DNA of 64,000 nucleotides from Pasteurella sp030783905 (GCA_051122655.1 CP182107.1:372001-436000), one strand, 5' to 3'. Positions 1 to 9,189 are shown, numbered from the stretch's first letter. Made by a program: numbers and translations. The notes: generated by a model not told the origin, from the letters alone.

Positions 1-183
1 AAACCCACTTCCAGTATCACGATTCCAGGGCGTTCGGTTAATCTTGCCAATCAGCCAGTGGAAGTGGTGACCAAAGGACGCCATGATCCTTGTGTGGGAA
101 TTCGTGCGGTACCGATTGCCGAAGCCATGGTCGCGATTGTCTTACTCGATCATTTATTACGACATAAAGCACAAAATAGATAA
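1..183 (+). CDS. aroC: Chorismate synthase, C-terminal end (partial)
   Basis: The window opens inside an open frame of 60 codons that ends at the TAA at 181-183. It reads as the C-terminus of chorismate synthase, which makes chorismate from 5-enolpyruvylshikimate-3-phosphate with reduced FMN as cofactor. The segment GRHDPCVGIRAVPIAEAM is typical of the family's last conserved block. The 5' part lies outside the window. mepA follows on the same strand, and the order aroC-mepA-TauE-lpxM is usual for Pasteurellaceae, so cotranscription is likely. Confidence 0.93.
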   Translation, partial: KPTSSITIPGRSVNLANQPVEVVTKGRHDPCVGIRAVPIAEAMVAIVLLDHLLRHKAQNR

Positions 184-234
184 TTGTTAACATAACGTGC
201 AAAGGATGGCGCCAAAATGAGGTTTAATTGAAGG

Positions 235-1110
235 ATGACATCCACAACTATGATGAAAAAATGTGTGAACATTGTGGTGATATTGACCGCACTTTTCAGT
301 TTACTGGGTAGCTTCGCGTTTGCGTTGCCACAAGAATGGCAGAAAATCAAGCGCCCAATTCCAGGGCGCCCTGAACCTATTGGGAGTTATTCCAATGGCT
401 GTATTATTGGGGCGCAAGCCTTACCTTATAAAGGTGAAGGCTATCAGGTGATTCGTAAAAATCGCAATCGATATTATGGTCACCCTGATATGATCGACTA
501 TCTGCAACGCTTAGGCAAAAAAGCCAAAGCCGCGGGTTTGCCTACGATGTTGATTGGCGATATTGCTATGCCAGGAGGGGGGCGTTTCTTAACAGGGCAT
601 GCCAGTCACCAAATGGGCTTAGATGCCGATATTTGGCTTCGTATGGGGACGATGTCTGATCAAGATGCCCTGAATTCTGACGGCAAAGGCTTGCTGGTAG
701 TTGATCGTAAAGCACAGCGGGTAGATGAGCGCGTTTGGAACAACAATCATGCTGTATTAATTAAGTTGGCAGCGGAAGATCCAAAAGTCACGCGTATTTT
801 TGTCAATCCAGCGATTAAACTGAAATTATGTCAGACGGCAGGCAATCAGCGAGCGTGGTTGCATAAAGTACGTCCTTGGTTTGGACATGATTCGCACTTT
901 CATGTTCGCTTAACTTGTCCAAAGGGGGCAAGTTACTGTGAGAATCAAACACCGGTCCCAGCCGGCGATGGGTGTGGTACAGAACTGTATTCGTGGTTTG
1001 AGCCAGCAAAACCAGGTAAAACACCAAGTGAGCCGAAAGCGATCCCACAAGCGCCACCGTTATGTCAACAGATCTTAAATGCGCCCAATCGCAGTGAATG
1101 GTTGGAATAA
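235..1110 (+). CDS. mepA: Penicillin-insensitive murein endopeptidase MepA
   Basis: Predicted periplasmic zinc endopeptidase that cuts D-alanyl-meso-diaminopimelyl cross-links in peptidoglycan and is not blocked by penicillin. The 291-residue product has a hydrophobic signal peptide (about residues 11-30, with an AFA-type cleavage site). The metal-binding blocks of the family are visible: GHASHQMGLDAD, with H125 and D132 as likely ligands, and HDSHFHVRLTCP, with H221/H223. The start is uncertain: ATG 235 gives ten residues before the hydrophobic core, while ATG 250 has an AAGGA about 13 bases upstream. An uptake word lies inside the gene at 286-294. Confidence 0.93.
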   Translation: MTSTTMMKKCVNIVVILTALFSLLGSFAFALPQEWQKIKRPIPGRPEPIGSYSNGCIIGAQALPYKGEGYQVIRKNRNRYYGHPDMIDYLQRLGKKAKAAGLPTMLIGDIAMPGGGRFLTGHASHQMGLDADIWLRMGTMSDQDALNSDGKGLLVVDRKAQRVDERVWNNNHAVLIKLAAEDPKVTRIFVNPAIKLKLCQTAGNQRAWLHKVRPWFGHDSHFHVRLTCPKGASYCENQTPVPAGDGCGTELYSWFEPAKPGKTPSEPKAIPQAPPLCQQILNAPNRSEWLE

Positions 1111-1119
1111 GGAAAACAA

Positions 1120-1884
1120 ATGGAAATTGGAATGCATGTGCTTCTCCTCCTCTTTGCCGTGGCGTTAGTCGCGGGATTTATTGATGCGATTGCGGGCGGT
1201 GGGGGCTTAATTACCATTCCTGCATTATTAATGACGGGGATGCCACCTGCGCTAGCACTGGGAACGAATAAATTACAGGCTTGTGGTGGGTCATTTTCTG
1301 CGAGCTTATATTTTTTGCGTCAAAGAGCGGTCAATTTAGCGGAAGTTTGGTTAATCTTATTGATGACTTTTATTGGCGCGTCATTAGGCACGATTTTAAT
1401 TCAGCTGGTTGATAGTGCCATCATTAAGAAAGTCTTACCTTTTTTAATTTTGGCGATTGGTTTGTATTTTTTAGTTAGTCCGACTTTAGGCAATGAGGAT
1501 CGTCAAAAACGGATTTCTTATCTGGGCTTTGCATTGAGTGCTGGACTCGGTATTGGGTTTTACGATGGCTTTTTTGGTCCGGGTACCGGCTCGTTACTGA
1601 GTTTAGCCTTCGTGATGTTATTGGGCTTCAACCTCACTAAAGCTACTGCCCATGCGAAAGTCTTAAACTTTACCTCCAATATCGCTTCCTTGATCTTTTT
1701 TCTAATTGGGGGGCAGATTATGTGGAGTGTCGGATTCGCGATGATGGCTGGACAATTTATCGGGGCAAACTTAGGCGCTAAAATGGTGCTCAGCAAAGGG
1801 AAAACATTAATTCGCCCAATGGTGGTGGTGATGTCATTTATCATGACAATAAAAATGGCCTATGATCAAGGTTGGTTTAGCTAA
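1120..1884 (+). CDS. TauE/SafE-family membrane permease (YfcA-like)
   Basis: Polytopic inner-membrane protein of 254 residues with about eight hydrophobic segments. It is related to the TauE/SafE (formerly DUF81) family of putative sulfite, sulfoacetate or other anion exporters. The N-terminal segment AGFIDAIAGGGGLITIP is the family hallmark, and a second glycine-rich block, YDGFFGPGTGS, appears near residue 150 as the internal-repeat counterpart. An AAGGAAAA motif sits just before ATG 1120; ATG 1132 is an alternative. It starts 9 bases after mepA and ends 11 bases before lpxM, so it is probably in one operon. The substrate cannot be told from sequence. Confidence 0.88.
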   Translation: MEIGMHVLLLLFAVALVAGFIDAIAGGGGLITIPALLMTGMPPALALGTNKLQACGGSFSASLYFLRQRAVNLAEVWLILLMTFIGASLGTILIQLVDSAIIKKVLPFLILAIGLYFLVSPTLGNEDRQKRISYLGFALSAGLGIGFYDGFFGPGTGSLLSLAFVMLLGFNLTKATAHAKVLNFTSNIASLIFFLIGGQIMWSVGFAMMAGQFIGANLGAKMVLSKGKTLIRPMVVVMSFIMTIKMAYDQGWFS

Positions 1885-1895
1885 TAGGAAAGGTA

Positions 1896-2846
1896 ATGTC
1901 AGAAGAAGATACACGTTTAACGGCTCGTAGTGGTTATCAGCCACAGTTTTCATGGGCCTATTTGCATCCAAAATATTGGCTCATTTGGTTAGGTATTTTA
2001 GGCTTGATTTTACTTGCTTTTGTACCCTTTCGTTTACGCGATAAGTTAGCTAGCCAAATTGGCAAAATTGTGGCGCGTAAAGCGAAAAAGCAACGTCACC
2101 GTGCGGATATTAATTTGCAATATTGCTTTCCTCATTGGACGAATGCACAACGTGAACAGACGATTGAAGACATGTTTGTGATTGTGACGCAAGTCATGTT
2201 GGGAATCGGGGAAATTGCAATACGATCGAAGCAACATTTGCAACGTCGAAGTTGTTTTACTGGCTTAGAACATATCCATGCAGCACGTAAAGAAGGCAAA
2301 AATATTATTCTATTGGTTCCTCATGCCTGGGCAATTGATGCCTCAGGGATTATTTTACATACGCATGGAATGCCAATGACGTCGATGTATAATCCACATC
2401 GTAATCCTTTAGTGGATTGGTTATGGACTGTGGCGCGCCAACGTTTTGGGGGCAAAATGCATGCTCGCCAAAATGGTATTAAACCGTTTTTAAATCATGT
2501 CAAGCAAGGTGATATGGGCTACTATTTACCGGACGAAGATTATGGCGCAGAGCTTAGTGTGTTTGTCGATTTTTTTGCGACATACAAAGCCACTTTACCT
2601 GGTATCAATAAAATCGCACGTTTAGCAAAGGCGGCTGTGATCCCGATGTTTCCACGCTATAATGCGTTATCAGGCAAATATGAAATGGAAATTCATCCCG
2701 CGATGAGCTTAAGCGATGATCCAGAGCAAGCGGCTCGTGCGATGAATCAAGAAATTGAAAGTTTTGTCACTGCCACGCCGGCACAATATGTTTGGATTTT
2801 ACGCTTATTAAAAACCCGTAAAGACGGTGCCGACATTTATGCTTAA
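1896..2846 (+). CDS. lpxM: Lipid A late acyltransferase (LpxL/LpxM family)
   Basis: Inner-membrane acyltransferase that adds a secondary acyl chain to Kdo2-lipid A in endotoxin synthesis. The 316-residue product has an N-terminal membrane anchor (about residues 26-45) and the HX4D catalytic motif of the superfamily in VPHAWAIDASG (H143, D148). The position after aroC-mepA-TauE matches the msbB/lpxM locus of other Pasteurellaceae, which favours LpxM over its paralogue LpxL; the distinction rests on context. Start ATG 1896 follows a good AGGAAAGG ribosome-binding site. This is the last gene of the apparent operon. Confidence 0.9.
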   Translation: MSEEDTRLTARSGYQPQFSWAYLHPKYWLIWLGILGLILLAFVPFRLRDKLASQIGKIVARKAKKQRHRADINLQYCFPHWTNAQREQTIEDMFVIVTQVMLGIGEIAIRSKQHLQRRSCFTGLEHIHAARKEGKNIILLVPHAWAIDASGIILHTHGMPMTSMYNPHRNPLVDWLWTVARQRFGGKMHARQNGIKPFLNHVKQGDMGYYLPDEDYGAELSVFVDFFATYKATLPGINKIARLAKAAVIPMFPRYNALSGKYEMEIHPAMSLSDDPEQAARAMNQEIESFVTATPAQYVWILRLLKTRKDGADIYA

Positions 2847-3069
2847 GTGAGCCACAAACCCAATGATCCTTTCCTTTTATCACGTTATGAGTTGGATAAA
2901 CGGGGCGGAGGGATAAGGCGTACAGCCTATAGAAAAAGTTGAGTTGCCGGGCATTTTTTGCGAAAATGGCGCGCAACCTATTGATTGTCTTTCTGTGTTA
3001 ACGGCTATTGTTATCCATTTGAAATCACAGAATAATTTTTATTTTTAACCGCACTTATTAGGCAAAAAA

Positions 3070-3612
3070 ATGAACGATAAACTCGCTTTGATTAAATCTT
3101 CCATTAAGTCTATTCCAAATCATCCCAAAGAAGGGATTATTTTTCGTGATATTACCAGTTTGTTAGAAGTCCCCGCCGCTTTTCAGAGCGTTGTTGCACT
3201 TTTTGTGACACGTTATAAAGAAAAAGGGATCACAAAAGTATTAGGAACTGAATCACGTGGTTTTATTTTTGGTGCACCCGTTGCCTTGGCCTTAAATGTG
3301 CCTTTTGTGTTAGTCAGAAAACCAGGTAAATTACCCCGTGAAACCATTTCACAAACCTACCAGTTAGAGTATGGACAAGATACGCTTGAGATCCATACTG
3401 ATGCAATTAATGCACAAGATAAGGTGTTGATTATTGATGACTTATTAGCGACTGGTGGTACGGTCGAGGCGACAGCAAAATTAGTTCAACGTTTAGGTGG
3501 TGAGGTCAAAGACGCAGCATTTGTGATTAACTTACCTGACCTAGGTGGTGAAGCACGTTTAAAAGCGTTAGGTATTGATGCCTACACTTTGGTGGATTTT
3601 GCTGGACATTAA
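3070..3612 (+). CDS. apt: Adenine phosphoribosyltransferase
   Basis: Cytosolic purine-salvage enzyme that converts adenine and PRPP to AMP and pyrophosphate. Its 180 residues match the family length. The PRPP-binding motif VLIIDDLLATGGTVEA lies at about residues 119-134, and the N-terminal block FRDITSLL is typical of Apt. A perfect uptake word (3048-3056) sits in the 223-base upstream gap. dnaX follows after 34 bases, the common apt-dnaX arrangement. Confidence 0.95.
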   Translation: MNDKLALIKSSIKSIPNHPKEGIIFRDITSLLEVPAAFQSVVALFVTRYKEKGITKVLGTESRGFIFGAPVALALNVPFVLVRKPGKLPRETISQTYQLEYGQDTLEIHTDAINAQDKVLIIDDLLATGGTVEATAKLVQRLGGEVKDAAFVINLPDLGGEARLKALGIDAYTLVDFAGH

Positions 3613-3646
3613 TTGTCTTCCCAGAGGATTTAAAAAAGGAAAATAA

Positions 3647-5788
3647 ATGAGTTATCAAGTATTGGCACGAAAATGGCGACCAAAAACCTTCAGTGAAGTC
3701 GTGGGACAGCAACATATTTTGACCGCACTTTCTAATGGGTTGAAAGAAAATCGCTTGCATCATGCCTATCTTTTTTCTGGCACGCGTGGTGTCGGCAAAA
3801 CCTCGATAGCTCGTTTATTTGCGAAAGGTTTAAATTGTGTTCACGGTGTGACAGCGGAGCCTTGTGGGGAATGTGAACATTGTAAAGCGATTGAGCAAGG
3901 AAACTTTATCGATCTGATTGAAATTGACGCAGCCTCACGTACCAAAGTCGAAGATACGCGTGAATTATTGGATAATGTACAATACAAACCAGTACAAGGA
4001 CGCTATAAAGTTTACCTGATCGACGAAGTCCACATGCTTTCCCGTCATTCGTTTAACGCTTTATTGAAAACCTTAGAAGAACCGCCTGAATACGTCAAAT
4101 TCTTATTGGCGACTACGGATCCGCAAAAACTACCGATTACCATTTTATCCCGCTGTATGCAGTTTCATTTAAAAGCCTTGGAACAGCAACAAATTGCACA
4201 ACACCTTGAATTTATTCTCAGCCAAGAGAACCTACCCTTTGAATTTCTTGCTTTAGAGAAGTTAGCCAAAGCCGCACAAGGGAGTATTCGAGATAGTTTA
4301 AGTTTAACGGATCAAGCCATTGCGATGAGTAATGGCAATATTACCTTAACGGTTGTGCAGGACATGTTAGGTTTGCTTGATGATGATCAAGCATTAGAGA
4401 TTATCCATGCCTTACAGCAAGGGCAGGGTGAGGCGGTGATGAAAGGGATACAAGCGGTTGCCGAAAAAGGGGGGGATTGGGATGAATTATTGCGTGATAT
4501 CGGTGAAAACCTGCATAAAATTGCGATGCAACAGTTATTACCAAGCTCACAAATTGATGATGCCAGTCGAATTGGCTTTTTAGCTAGCCACATTTCCCCT
4601 GAAGACGTGCAGTTTTTTTATCAAGTGATGCTCACCGGACGTAAAGAACTGTCGTATGCACCAAATCGTCGTATTGGGGTCGAAATGACCTTATTACGTG
4701 CGCTAGCCTTTCATCCTAAATTAATGACCATGGCGCCAACTGCACAACCGGATTCCACGCCAATACCAAACGAGGTGCCGTCATCCCCGGTTTATCTTGA
4801 AGTGCCAGTGGTTTCACAAGCGATTAAATCGCAATATAAAAGCCAGCTGAAATCGACTGCAGTGGCAACAGCACAGGCGAATGCACCCGTTGTGGAACAG
4901 GTTTCTCCCACACTTAATCAAGTGGAAGAGCGTGAGGCTTATTCACCCGCGTTCGATGCTTTAGCGCAAATTGATAAATTAGACCATTTAACTATCAGCC
5001 CAAAAACAGAAAAAAAAAAGCCTAACCTCACCTCCGAGAGTCTAGTACAGACAGCAAGTTTGCAAGCTGAAGTCGTGCCGCCTACATCATTGCCGGTCAT
5101 TGATAGTCATGCGCATAGCGCGAGCCGAATAAAGGATAAGGTGACGGCATTATCTGTCCAGACAACGTCGAAAGCAACACTATCCGCAACCGCACTCAAG
5201 ACCGTCGTTCCACAAGCGGTAAGCCAAGCAGAGCCGGAGGAAGACGAGGACGAAATGAATGATAGCCAGTTGGCAGAAACCTATCGTTGGGAGTGGCGTA
5301 ATCCAGAATTAGCTAAAACACAAGAGGGCATGAAACCCTCAGCCTTGAAACAGAGCTTAGAACAAGATATTACTCCCGAATTGCGCGCAAAAGTCATTGA
5401 GATGACTCGAAAACAGGACCCCTGGACAGATCTTGTTGAATCACTGGCAATTCAGAATTTAACTAAAGAATTAGCTTTAAATTGCCTTCTCCTTTCGCAA
5501 GACGGCGACACTTATCATCTTGGTGTGCGAGCACATAAGTCGCATTTACATACGGCAAATACACAGCAACAGTTACAACACGCCTTGAGTCAATTACAAC
5601 AACAAAGTGTGACTGTTGTTATCACCCCGACAGAGAGTGAAAATCTGACGCCCACAGAATGGTATCGCCAAACATACAAAGCATTGCGCGAAAAAGCGAG
5701 ACAAGATCTATTGCAAGATGACAAACTACAACTTTTCTTACAAGAATTTAGTGCAGAAATCGACTTTTCTACGGTAAAACCCGTTTAA
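3647..5788 (+). CDS. dnaX: DNA polymerase III tau/gamma subunit
   Basis: Clamp-loader ATPase that loads the beta clamp and, as tau, bridges polymerase cores and DnaB. The 713-residue frame has Walker A GTRGVGKTS (45-53), zinc-binding cysteines C64, C73, C76 and C79, the Walker B region YLIDEVHMLS, and an SRC motif. Residues from about 370 to 560 are low-complexity linker, followed by the tau-specific C-terminal domain. Codons 455-458 form a ten-A run where a -1 shift would end translation one codon later and give a 459-residue gamma-like product. A USS overlaps the stop codon. Confidence 0.96.
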   Translation: MSYQVLARKWRPKTFSEVVGQQHILTALSNGLKENRLHHAYLFSGTRGVGKTSIARLFAKGLNCVHGVTAEPCGECEHCKAIEQGNFIDLIEIDAASRTKVEDTRELLDNVQYKPVQGRYKVYLIDEVHMLSRHSFNALLKTLEEPPEYVKFLLATTDPQKLPITILSRCMQFHLKALEQQQIAQHLEFILSQENLPFEFLALEKLAKAAQGSIRDSLSLTDQAIAMSNGNITLTVVQDMLGLLDDDQALEIIHALQQGQGEAVMKGIQAVAEKGGDWDELLRDIGENLHKIAMQQLLPSSQIDDASRIGFLASHISPEDVQFFYQVMLTGRKELSYAPNRRIGVEMTLLRALAFHPKLMTMAPTAQPDSTPIPNEVPSSPVYLEVPVVSQAIKSQYKSQLKSTAVATAQANAPVVEQVSPTLNQVEEREAYSPAFDALAQIDKLDHLTISPKTEKKKPNLTSESLVQTASLQAEVVPPTSLPVIDSHAHSASRIKDKVTALSVQTTSKATLSATALKTVVPQAVSQAEPEEDEDEMNDSQLAETYRWEWRNPELAKTQEGMKPSALKQSLEQDITPELRAKVIEMTRKQDPWTDLVESLAIQNLTKELALNCLLLSQDGDTYHLGVRAHKSHLHTANTQQQLQHALSQLQQQSVTVVITPTESENLTPTEWYRQTYKALREKARQDLLQDDKLQLFLQEFSAEIDFSTVKPV
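5010..5025 (+). promoter_or_regulatory. Slippery A-run with -1 stop in dnaX
   Basis: Ten consecutive A bases (5010-5019) followed by G are read in frame as GAA AAA AAA AAG. In the -1 frame the next codons are GCC and then TAA at 5023-5025. In the other frame a TAG occurs at 5043. E. coli dnaX makes gamma by -1 slippage on A AAA AAG, and Thermus dnaX uses slippage on an A-run. The layout here fits either mechanism. I see no convincing upstream Shine-Dalgarno stimulator. Confidence 0.65.
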
Positions 5789-5815
5789 GTGCGGTCGATT
5801 TTGTCAAAATTTTGC

Positions 5816-5840
5816 GCCCTCAAGTTTGAGGGCATTTTTT
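5816..5840 (+). terminator. Intrinsic terminator after dnaX
   Basis: A GC-rich hairpin, GCCCTCA paired with TGAGGGC, is followed by ATTTTTT. It lies between dnaX and the convergent antiporter gene. Confidence 0.8.
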
Positions 5841-5846
5841 GCTTGC

Positions 5847-7157
5847 TTATTTATTAGGGTGCAATCCCACATAACCACGTTTATGCAAAATACTTTCTTT
5901 GGATTTTTTGATCATGGTTTCAATTGTCGAACCCTGTACCAAAATCGAGAAGGTTACCACCGCATAGGTCATCACTAATAATAAATCCCGTACATCCATC
6001 CCAATATGTTCAATATATAACATGCCTTTCGGAATAGATAATGCCATCGCAAGGGACAAACCGCCCCGTAATCCGCCCCAGGTCAGAATGCGTAGTGTAT
6101 AAGGATTATACGAGCGGAAACGTTGCATGACTTTGAAAGGTAGCCATACACTGATATAGCGACCGATTAAACAAATTGGAATGGCTAACAACATGAGAAG
6201 AAGGCCTTGTGGACCAAAATCAACTAAAAGCAGTGCTAAACCGATTAATAAGAATAAAAGAGAGTTTAAAAAGTGGTCAATCATTTCCCAGAAATGATCG
6301 AGATAGCGTTGGCTTTGTTTGGAAAACCCCGTGTATCGCGTCCAGTTACCGATGAGAATGCCGGCTACGACCATCGCTAATGCACCCGATACATGCAGCA
6401 TATTAGCTAACATAAAACCCGCAGTTGGAATCGTGAGGGTCAATAATATTTCTAGGCTACCATCATCCGTTGATGAAATCAGTAAGTGCGCCACAAAACC
6501 AATCACGAGACCGAACAAAATCCCCCCTACTGCTTCTTGTAAGAACAATTCTGTTATGCCTACTAATGTTGGCGCATGTCCACCAAAGGCGACGGCAAAA
6601 ATAGTGGTAAAAATCACCAAGCCTACTCCGTCATTAAATAAGGATTCCCCTTCGACTTGCATAGAAAGACGTTTGGGAGCTTTTAAATTCTTGATAATCG
6701 CAAGGACGGCAATCGGGTCAGTGGGCGAGATTAAGGCACCAAATAAAATACAATAGATCAGATCAATCGGTAAACCGATGAGATAAGCAATACTGTAAAG
6801 GAAGAAACCAATAATGAACGTCGAGGCCAGTGTGGAAAATAGGGCAAACACCGTAATTTCCCATTTTTGGTTTTTCAACACCGGCAGTTTGATACCTAAT
6901 GCACCAGCAAATAATAAGAAACCAAGAATACCATTGAGCAGAAAACTTTTGAAATCAAGTTGTTCCATGACTTGTATTGCAATGATGTCTAATTTAAACC
7001 AAGAAAGGTGACCGAAAATGAGGAAGAGAACAGAAACGACGATAGAAGTGGCGGTAATGGCGATAGTGTATTGGATTTTATCGCTGAGTTTCCGCGTGAC
7101 AAACCCTATCAATATTGAGATTGCGGATAAAAAACAAATATAGGTATAAATATTCAT
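5847..7157 (-). CDS. CPA1-family sodium/proton antiporter (NhaP-like)
   Basis: Inner-membrane cation/proton antiporter of 436 residues with about 12-13 hydrophobic segments. The CPA1 signatures SPTDPIAVLAI and EGESLFNDGVG are present; the Asn-Asp pair is typical of electroneutral CPA1 exchangers rather than electrogenic CPA2 types. A role in pH and sodium homeostasis is inferred from the family. It is monocistronic in appearance: a terminator-like hairpin of the upstream ridA-like gene precedes it, and the dnaX terminator lies just beyond its stop. Confidence 0.88.
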   Translation of the reverse strand: MNIYTYICFLSAISILIGFVTRKLSDKIQYTIAITATSIVVSVLFLIFGHLSWFKLDIIAIQVMEQLDFKSFLLNGILGFLLFAGALGIKLPVLKNQKWEITVFALFSTLASTFIIGFFLYSIAYLIGLPIDLIYCILFGALISPTDPIAVLAIIKNLKAPKRLSMQVEGESLFNDGVGLVIFTTIFAVAFGGHAPTLVGITELFLQEAVGGILFGLVIGFVAHLLISSTDDGSLEILLTLTIPTAGFMLANMLHVSGALAMVVAGILIGNWTRYTGFSKQSQRYLDHFWEMIDHFLNSLLFLLIGLALLLVDFGPQGLLLMLLAIPICLIGRYISVWLPFKVMQRFRSYNPYTLRILTWGGLRGGLSLAMALSIPKGMLYIEHIGMDVRDLLLVMTYAVVTFSILVQGSTIETMIKKSKESILHKRGYVGLHPNK

Positions 7158-7176
7158 AGATTGCTTTCCAGAGAGT

Positions 7177-7211
7177 AAAAGAAAAAGGCTGATTTTCAGT
7201 GAAAATCAACC
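7177..7211 (-). terminator. Intrinsic terminator of the RidA-like gene
   Basis: Read on the minus strand, an 11-bp stem (GGTTGATTTTC with GAAAATCAGCC, one G-T pair) has a three-base loop and is followed by TTTTTCTTTT. It separates the RidA-like gene from the antiporter. Confidence 0.8.
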
Positions 7212-7281
7212 TGTCAAGTATAAGATAAAACAGAACGATTTAGAATGGAAAATTGCTTTATGGCATGATTGCATTTAACTA

Positions 7282-7635
7282 TCAGGCGGCAGCCGTGAGT
7301 ACAATTTCCACTTTCCAATCAGGATGAGCCAATCTTGCTTCGACGGTAGCCCGCGTTGGGGGATTCTCTTTATCTACCCATTCATCCCATGCTTGATTCA
7401 TTTCGTCATAATAATCCATATCAGCAAGATAAATTTGAGCGTGAATAATTTGGGCTTTTTTGGCGCCAACTTCTGATAAAAGCTGATCAATCATTGCTAA
7501 TACTTCTTTGGTTTGCTCGTAAGCGGTTTCTTGCGTGGTTTTTTCAGGCACTTGTCCAGCTAACTGGATAACACCATTATAAATAGCAACTTCAGATAAA
7601 CGACCATTTGAGTGCAGGCGGTGAACTTTTCCCAT
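7282..7635 (-). CDS. RidA/YjgF/Rid family protein
   Basis: Small cytosolic protein of 117 residues from the Rid family, whose best-known members deaminate reactive enamine/imine intermediates made by PLP enzymes. The C-terminal segment PPTRATVEARL carries the conserved Arg (R95) and Glu (E100). The start was set at ATG 7635, where an AGAGGAC motif lies upstream; a longer frame reaching 7725 adds 30 unrelated residues and lacks support. Which Rid subfamily it belongs to, and its substrate, are not clear. It is transcribed divergently from the YwiC-like gene. Confidence 0.88.
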   Translation of the reverse strand: MGKVHRLHSNGRLSEVAIYNGVIQLAGQVPEKTTQETAYEQTKEVLAMIDQLLSEVGAKKAQIIHAQIYLADMDYYDEMNQAWDEWVDKENPPTRATVEARLAHPDWKVEIVLTAAA

Positions 7636-7736
7636 CTTTTTGTCCTCTTCTTCATGACATAATAAATAAAGATTATATCTATTTTGTATCAAACTCGTTA
7701 CAATTAAGCAACTTAATTTTGGCATGGTTCTGAATA

Positions 7737-8453
7737 ATGAAGTTACTTATTTCTAATCAACATGGTGCTATTGTGATGGCATTATTGCCATTCTTATATG
7801 GTTTGTTTTCGTCTCAGCCTGTATGGCAACACAGCTTTTTATTCTTCGCGTGGGCGGCACTTTATTTAATGACCTATCCGTTCCTCAATTTATTTAAGGG
7901 ACGCAATATGGCGGTGAATATAAAATGGAGCCTGATTTATGGTGGGGCAAGTCTATTGTTTGCGTTGCCTGCGCTGTATTATAACTGGCATATTGTGTAT
8001 TTTGTGCTAGCCATGTTGCCACTGGTGGCCGTCAATATTTATTATGTGAAACAAAAAGATGAGCGGGCGTTGTTGAATGATTTTGCGGGTATTGCTATTT
8101 TTGCGATTGCTGGCATGGCTGCGTATTATTTTACTGAACGCACATTTGATCAACAGATTTGGCTAGTGGCACTTTACCCAAGCTTATTTTTTGTTGCTAC
8201 AACGTTGTATGTCAAATCGGTACTACGTGAACGCAAGAATCCATTTTATTTAAACGCATCTATTATTTTTCATTTTCTTTGCGTTGTGCTATTTTTACCT
8301 TTCCAACAATATGGGCTCGCATTAGCTTATTTCCCTGCACTTGTCCGTGCAATCTGGTTACCTCGAATGAAACTGAGCGTGAAACAAGTGGGGTTAGTGG
8401 AAATGGGCGTGTCATTGCTCTTTTTTGTTTTACTATTGGCGGCGACGTTATAA
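7737..8453 (+). CDS. YwiC-like family membrane protein
   Basis: Integral membrane protein of 238 residues with about eight hydrophobic segments and almost no soluble part. The N-terminal motif NQHGAIVMALLPFLYG resembles the NQHGAW...PF..G opening of YwiC-like proteins, a family without an established biochemical role. The C-terminal half has a PRMK-type loop and a terminal hydrophobic helix. The Sel1-repeat gene begins 9 bases after its stop, so the two are probably cotranscribed. I do not assign a substrate or pathway. Confidence 0.7.
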   Translation: MKLLISNQHGAIVMALLPFLYGLFSSQPVWQHSFLFFAWAALYLMTYPFLNLFKGRNMAVNIKWSLIYGGASLLFALPALYYNWHIVYFVLAMLPLVAVNIYYVKQKDERALLNDFAGIAIFAIAGMAAYYFTERTFDQQIWLVALYPSLFFVATTLYVKSVLRERKNPFYLNASIIFHFLCVVLFLPFQQYGLALAYFPALVRAIWLPRMKLSVKQVGLVEMGVSLLFFVLLLAATL

Positions 8454-8462
8454 GGTATTGAT

Positions 8463-9176
8463 ATGAAGAAAACGATTCTGTTCATGTTCAGTGTGCTTTT
8501 ATCTGGTGTCATGCAAGCACAGTCAGCGCCAGTTTCTCTTGAACAGGCCGTCGCCTTGCCACAGACGACATCAACAACACTGGGCGCAGAGCAAGGGGCA
8601 CCAGAACTGAGTGATGAGGCTCGTCGAGAGTTAATTCGTGAGGCTGCAGATAAAAATGACTGGACACGAGCATTTGAGCTGATTTTACCACTTGCCTTAA
8701 AAGGCGATTACCAAGCGCAAGCCAATCTTGGTATTTTGTATGCACGTGGTCAAGGTGTGCCACAAGATTTCGAAAAAGCCTATTGGTGGTTTAGCGAAGC
8801 CGCGGAGAAGGGGAGTATTAAAGCCATCAATAATCTTGCGGTGTTTTATTTGCAAGGCCATGGGGTGAAACAAGATATTCCACATAGCATTAAGTTATTT
8901 GAACAAACAGCAAATTCAGGATCATTAGATGCCATGTTGGTATTAGGACAAATTTATGAAAATGAATTCAATCAACTGTCCGATGCGTTCAAATGGTATA
9001 AAAAAGCGGCAGAGGCGGGCAGTTATGATGCGCAATTTCGCTTAGCGGTCATGTATGAAAAGGGTGAAGGAACCAAGAAAAATAAAAAGCAAGCAGTGTA
9101 TTGGTATCAAAAAGTGTCCGTGCAGCAAAATGAATTAGCAACATTAGCCCAAGAGCGTTTATCTCACTTACAATAA
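8463..9176 (+). CDS. Secreted Sel1-repeat (TPR-like) protein
   Basis: The 237-residue product has a signal peptide (about residues 1-21, ending MQAQSA) and four Sel1-like repeats from about residue 70 to 225. Repeat hallmarks include ANLGILYARGQGVPQD, NNLAVFYLQGHGVKQD and FRLAVMYEKGEGTKKN. Such repeats form helical solenoids that bind other proteins, so a periplasmic scaffold or adaptor role is plausible but unproven. The gene follows the YwiC-like gene closely and ends at a strong terminator. Confidence 0.85.
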   Translation: MKKTILFMFSVLLSGVMQAQSAPVSLEQAVALPQTTSTTLGAEQGAPELSDEARRELIREAADKNDWTRAFELILPLALKGDYQAQANLGILYARGQGVPQDFEKAYWWFSEAAEKGSIKAINNLAVFYLQGHGVKQDIPHSIKLFEQTANSGSLDAMLVLGQIYENEFNQLSDAFKWYKKAAEAGSYDAQFRLAVMYEKGEGTKKNKKQAVYWYQKVSVQQNELATLAQERLSHLQ

Positions 9177-9189
9177 TAAACTTCATGCA

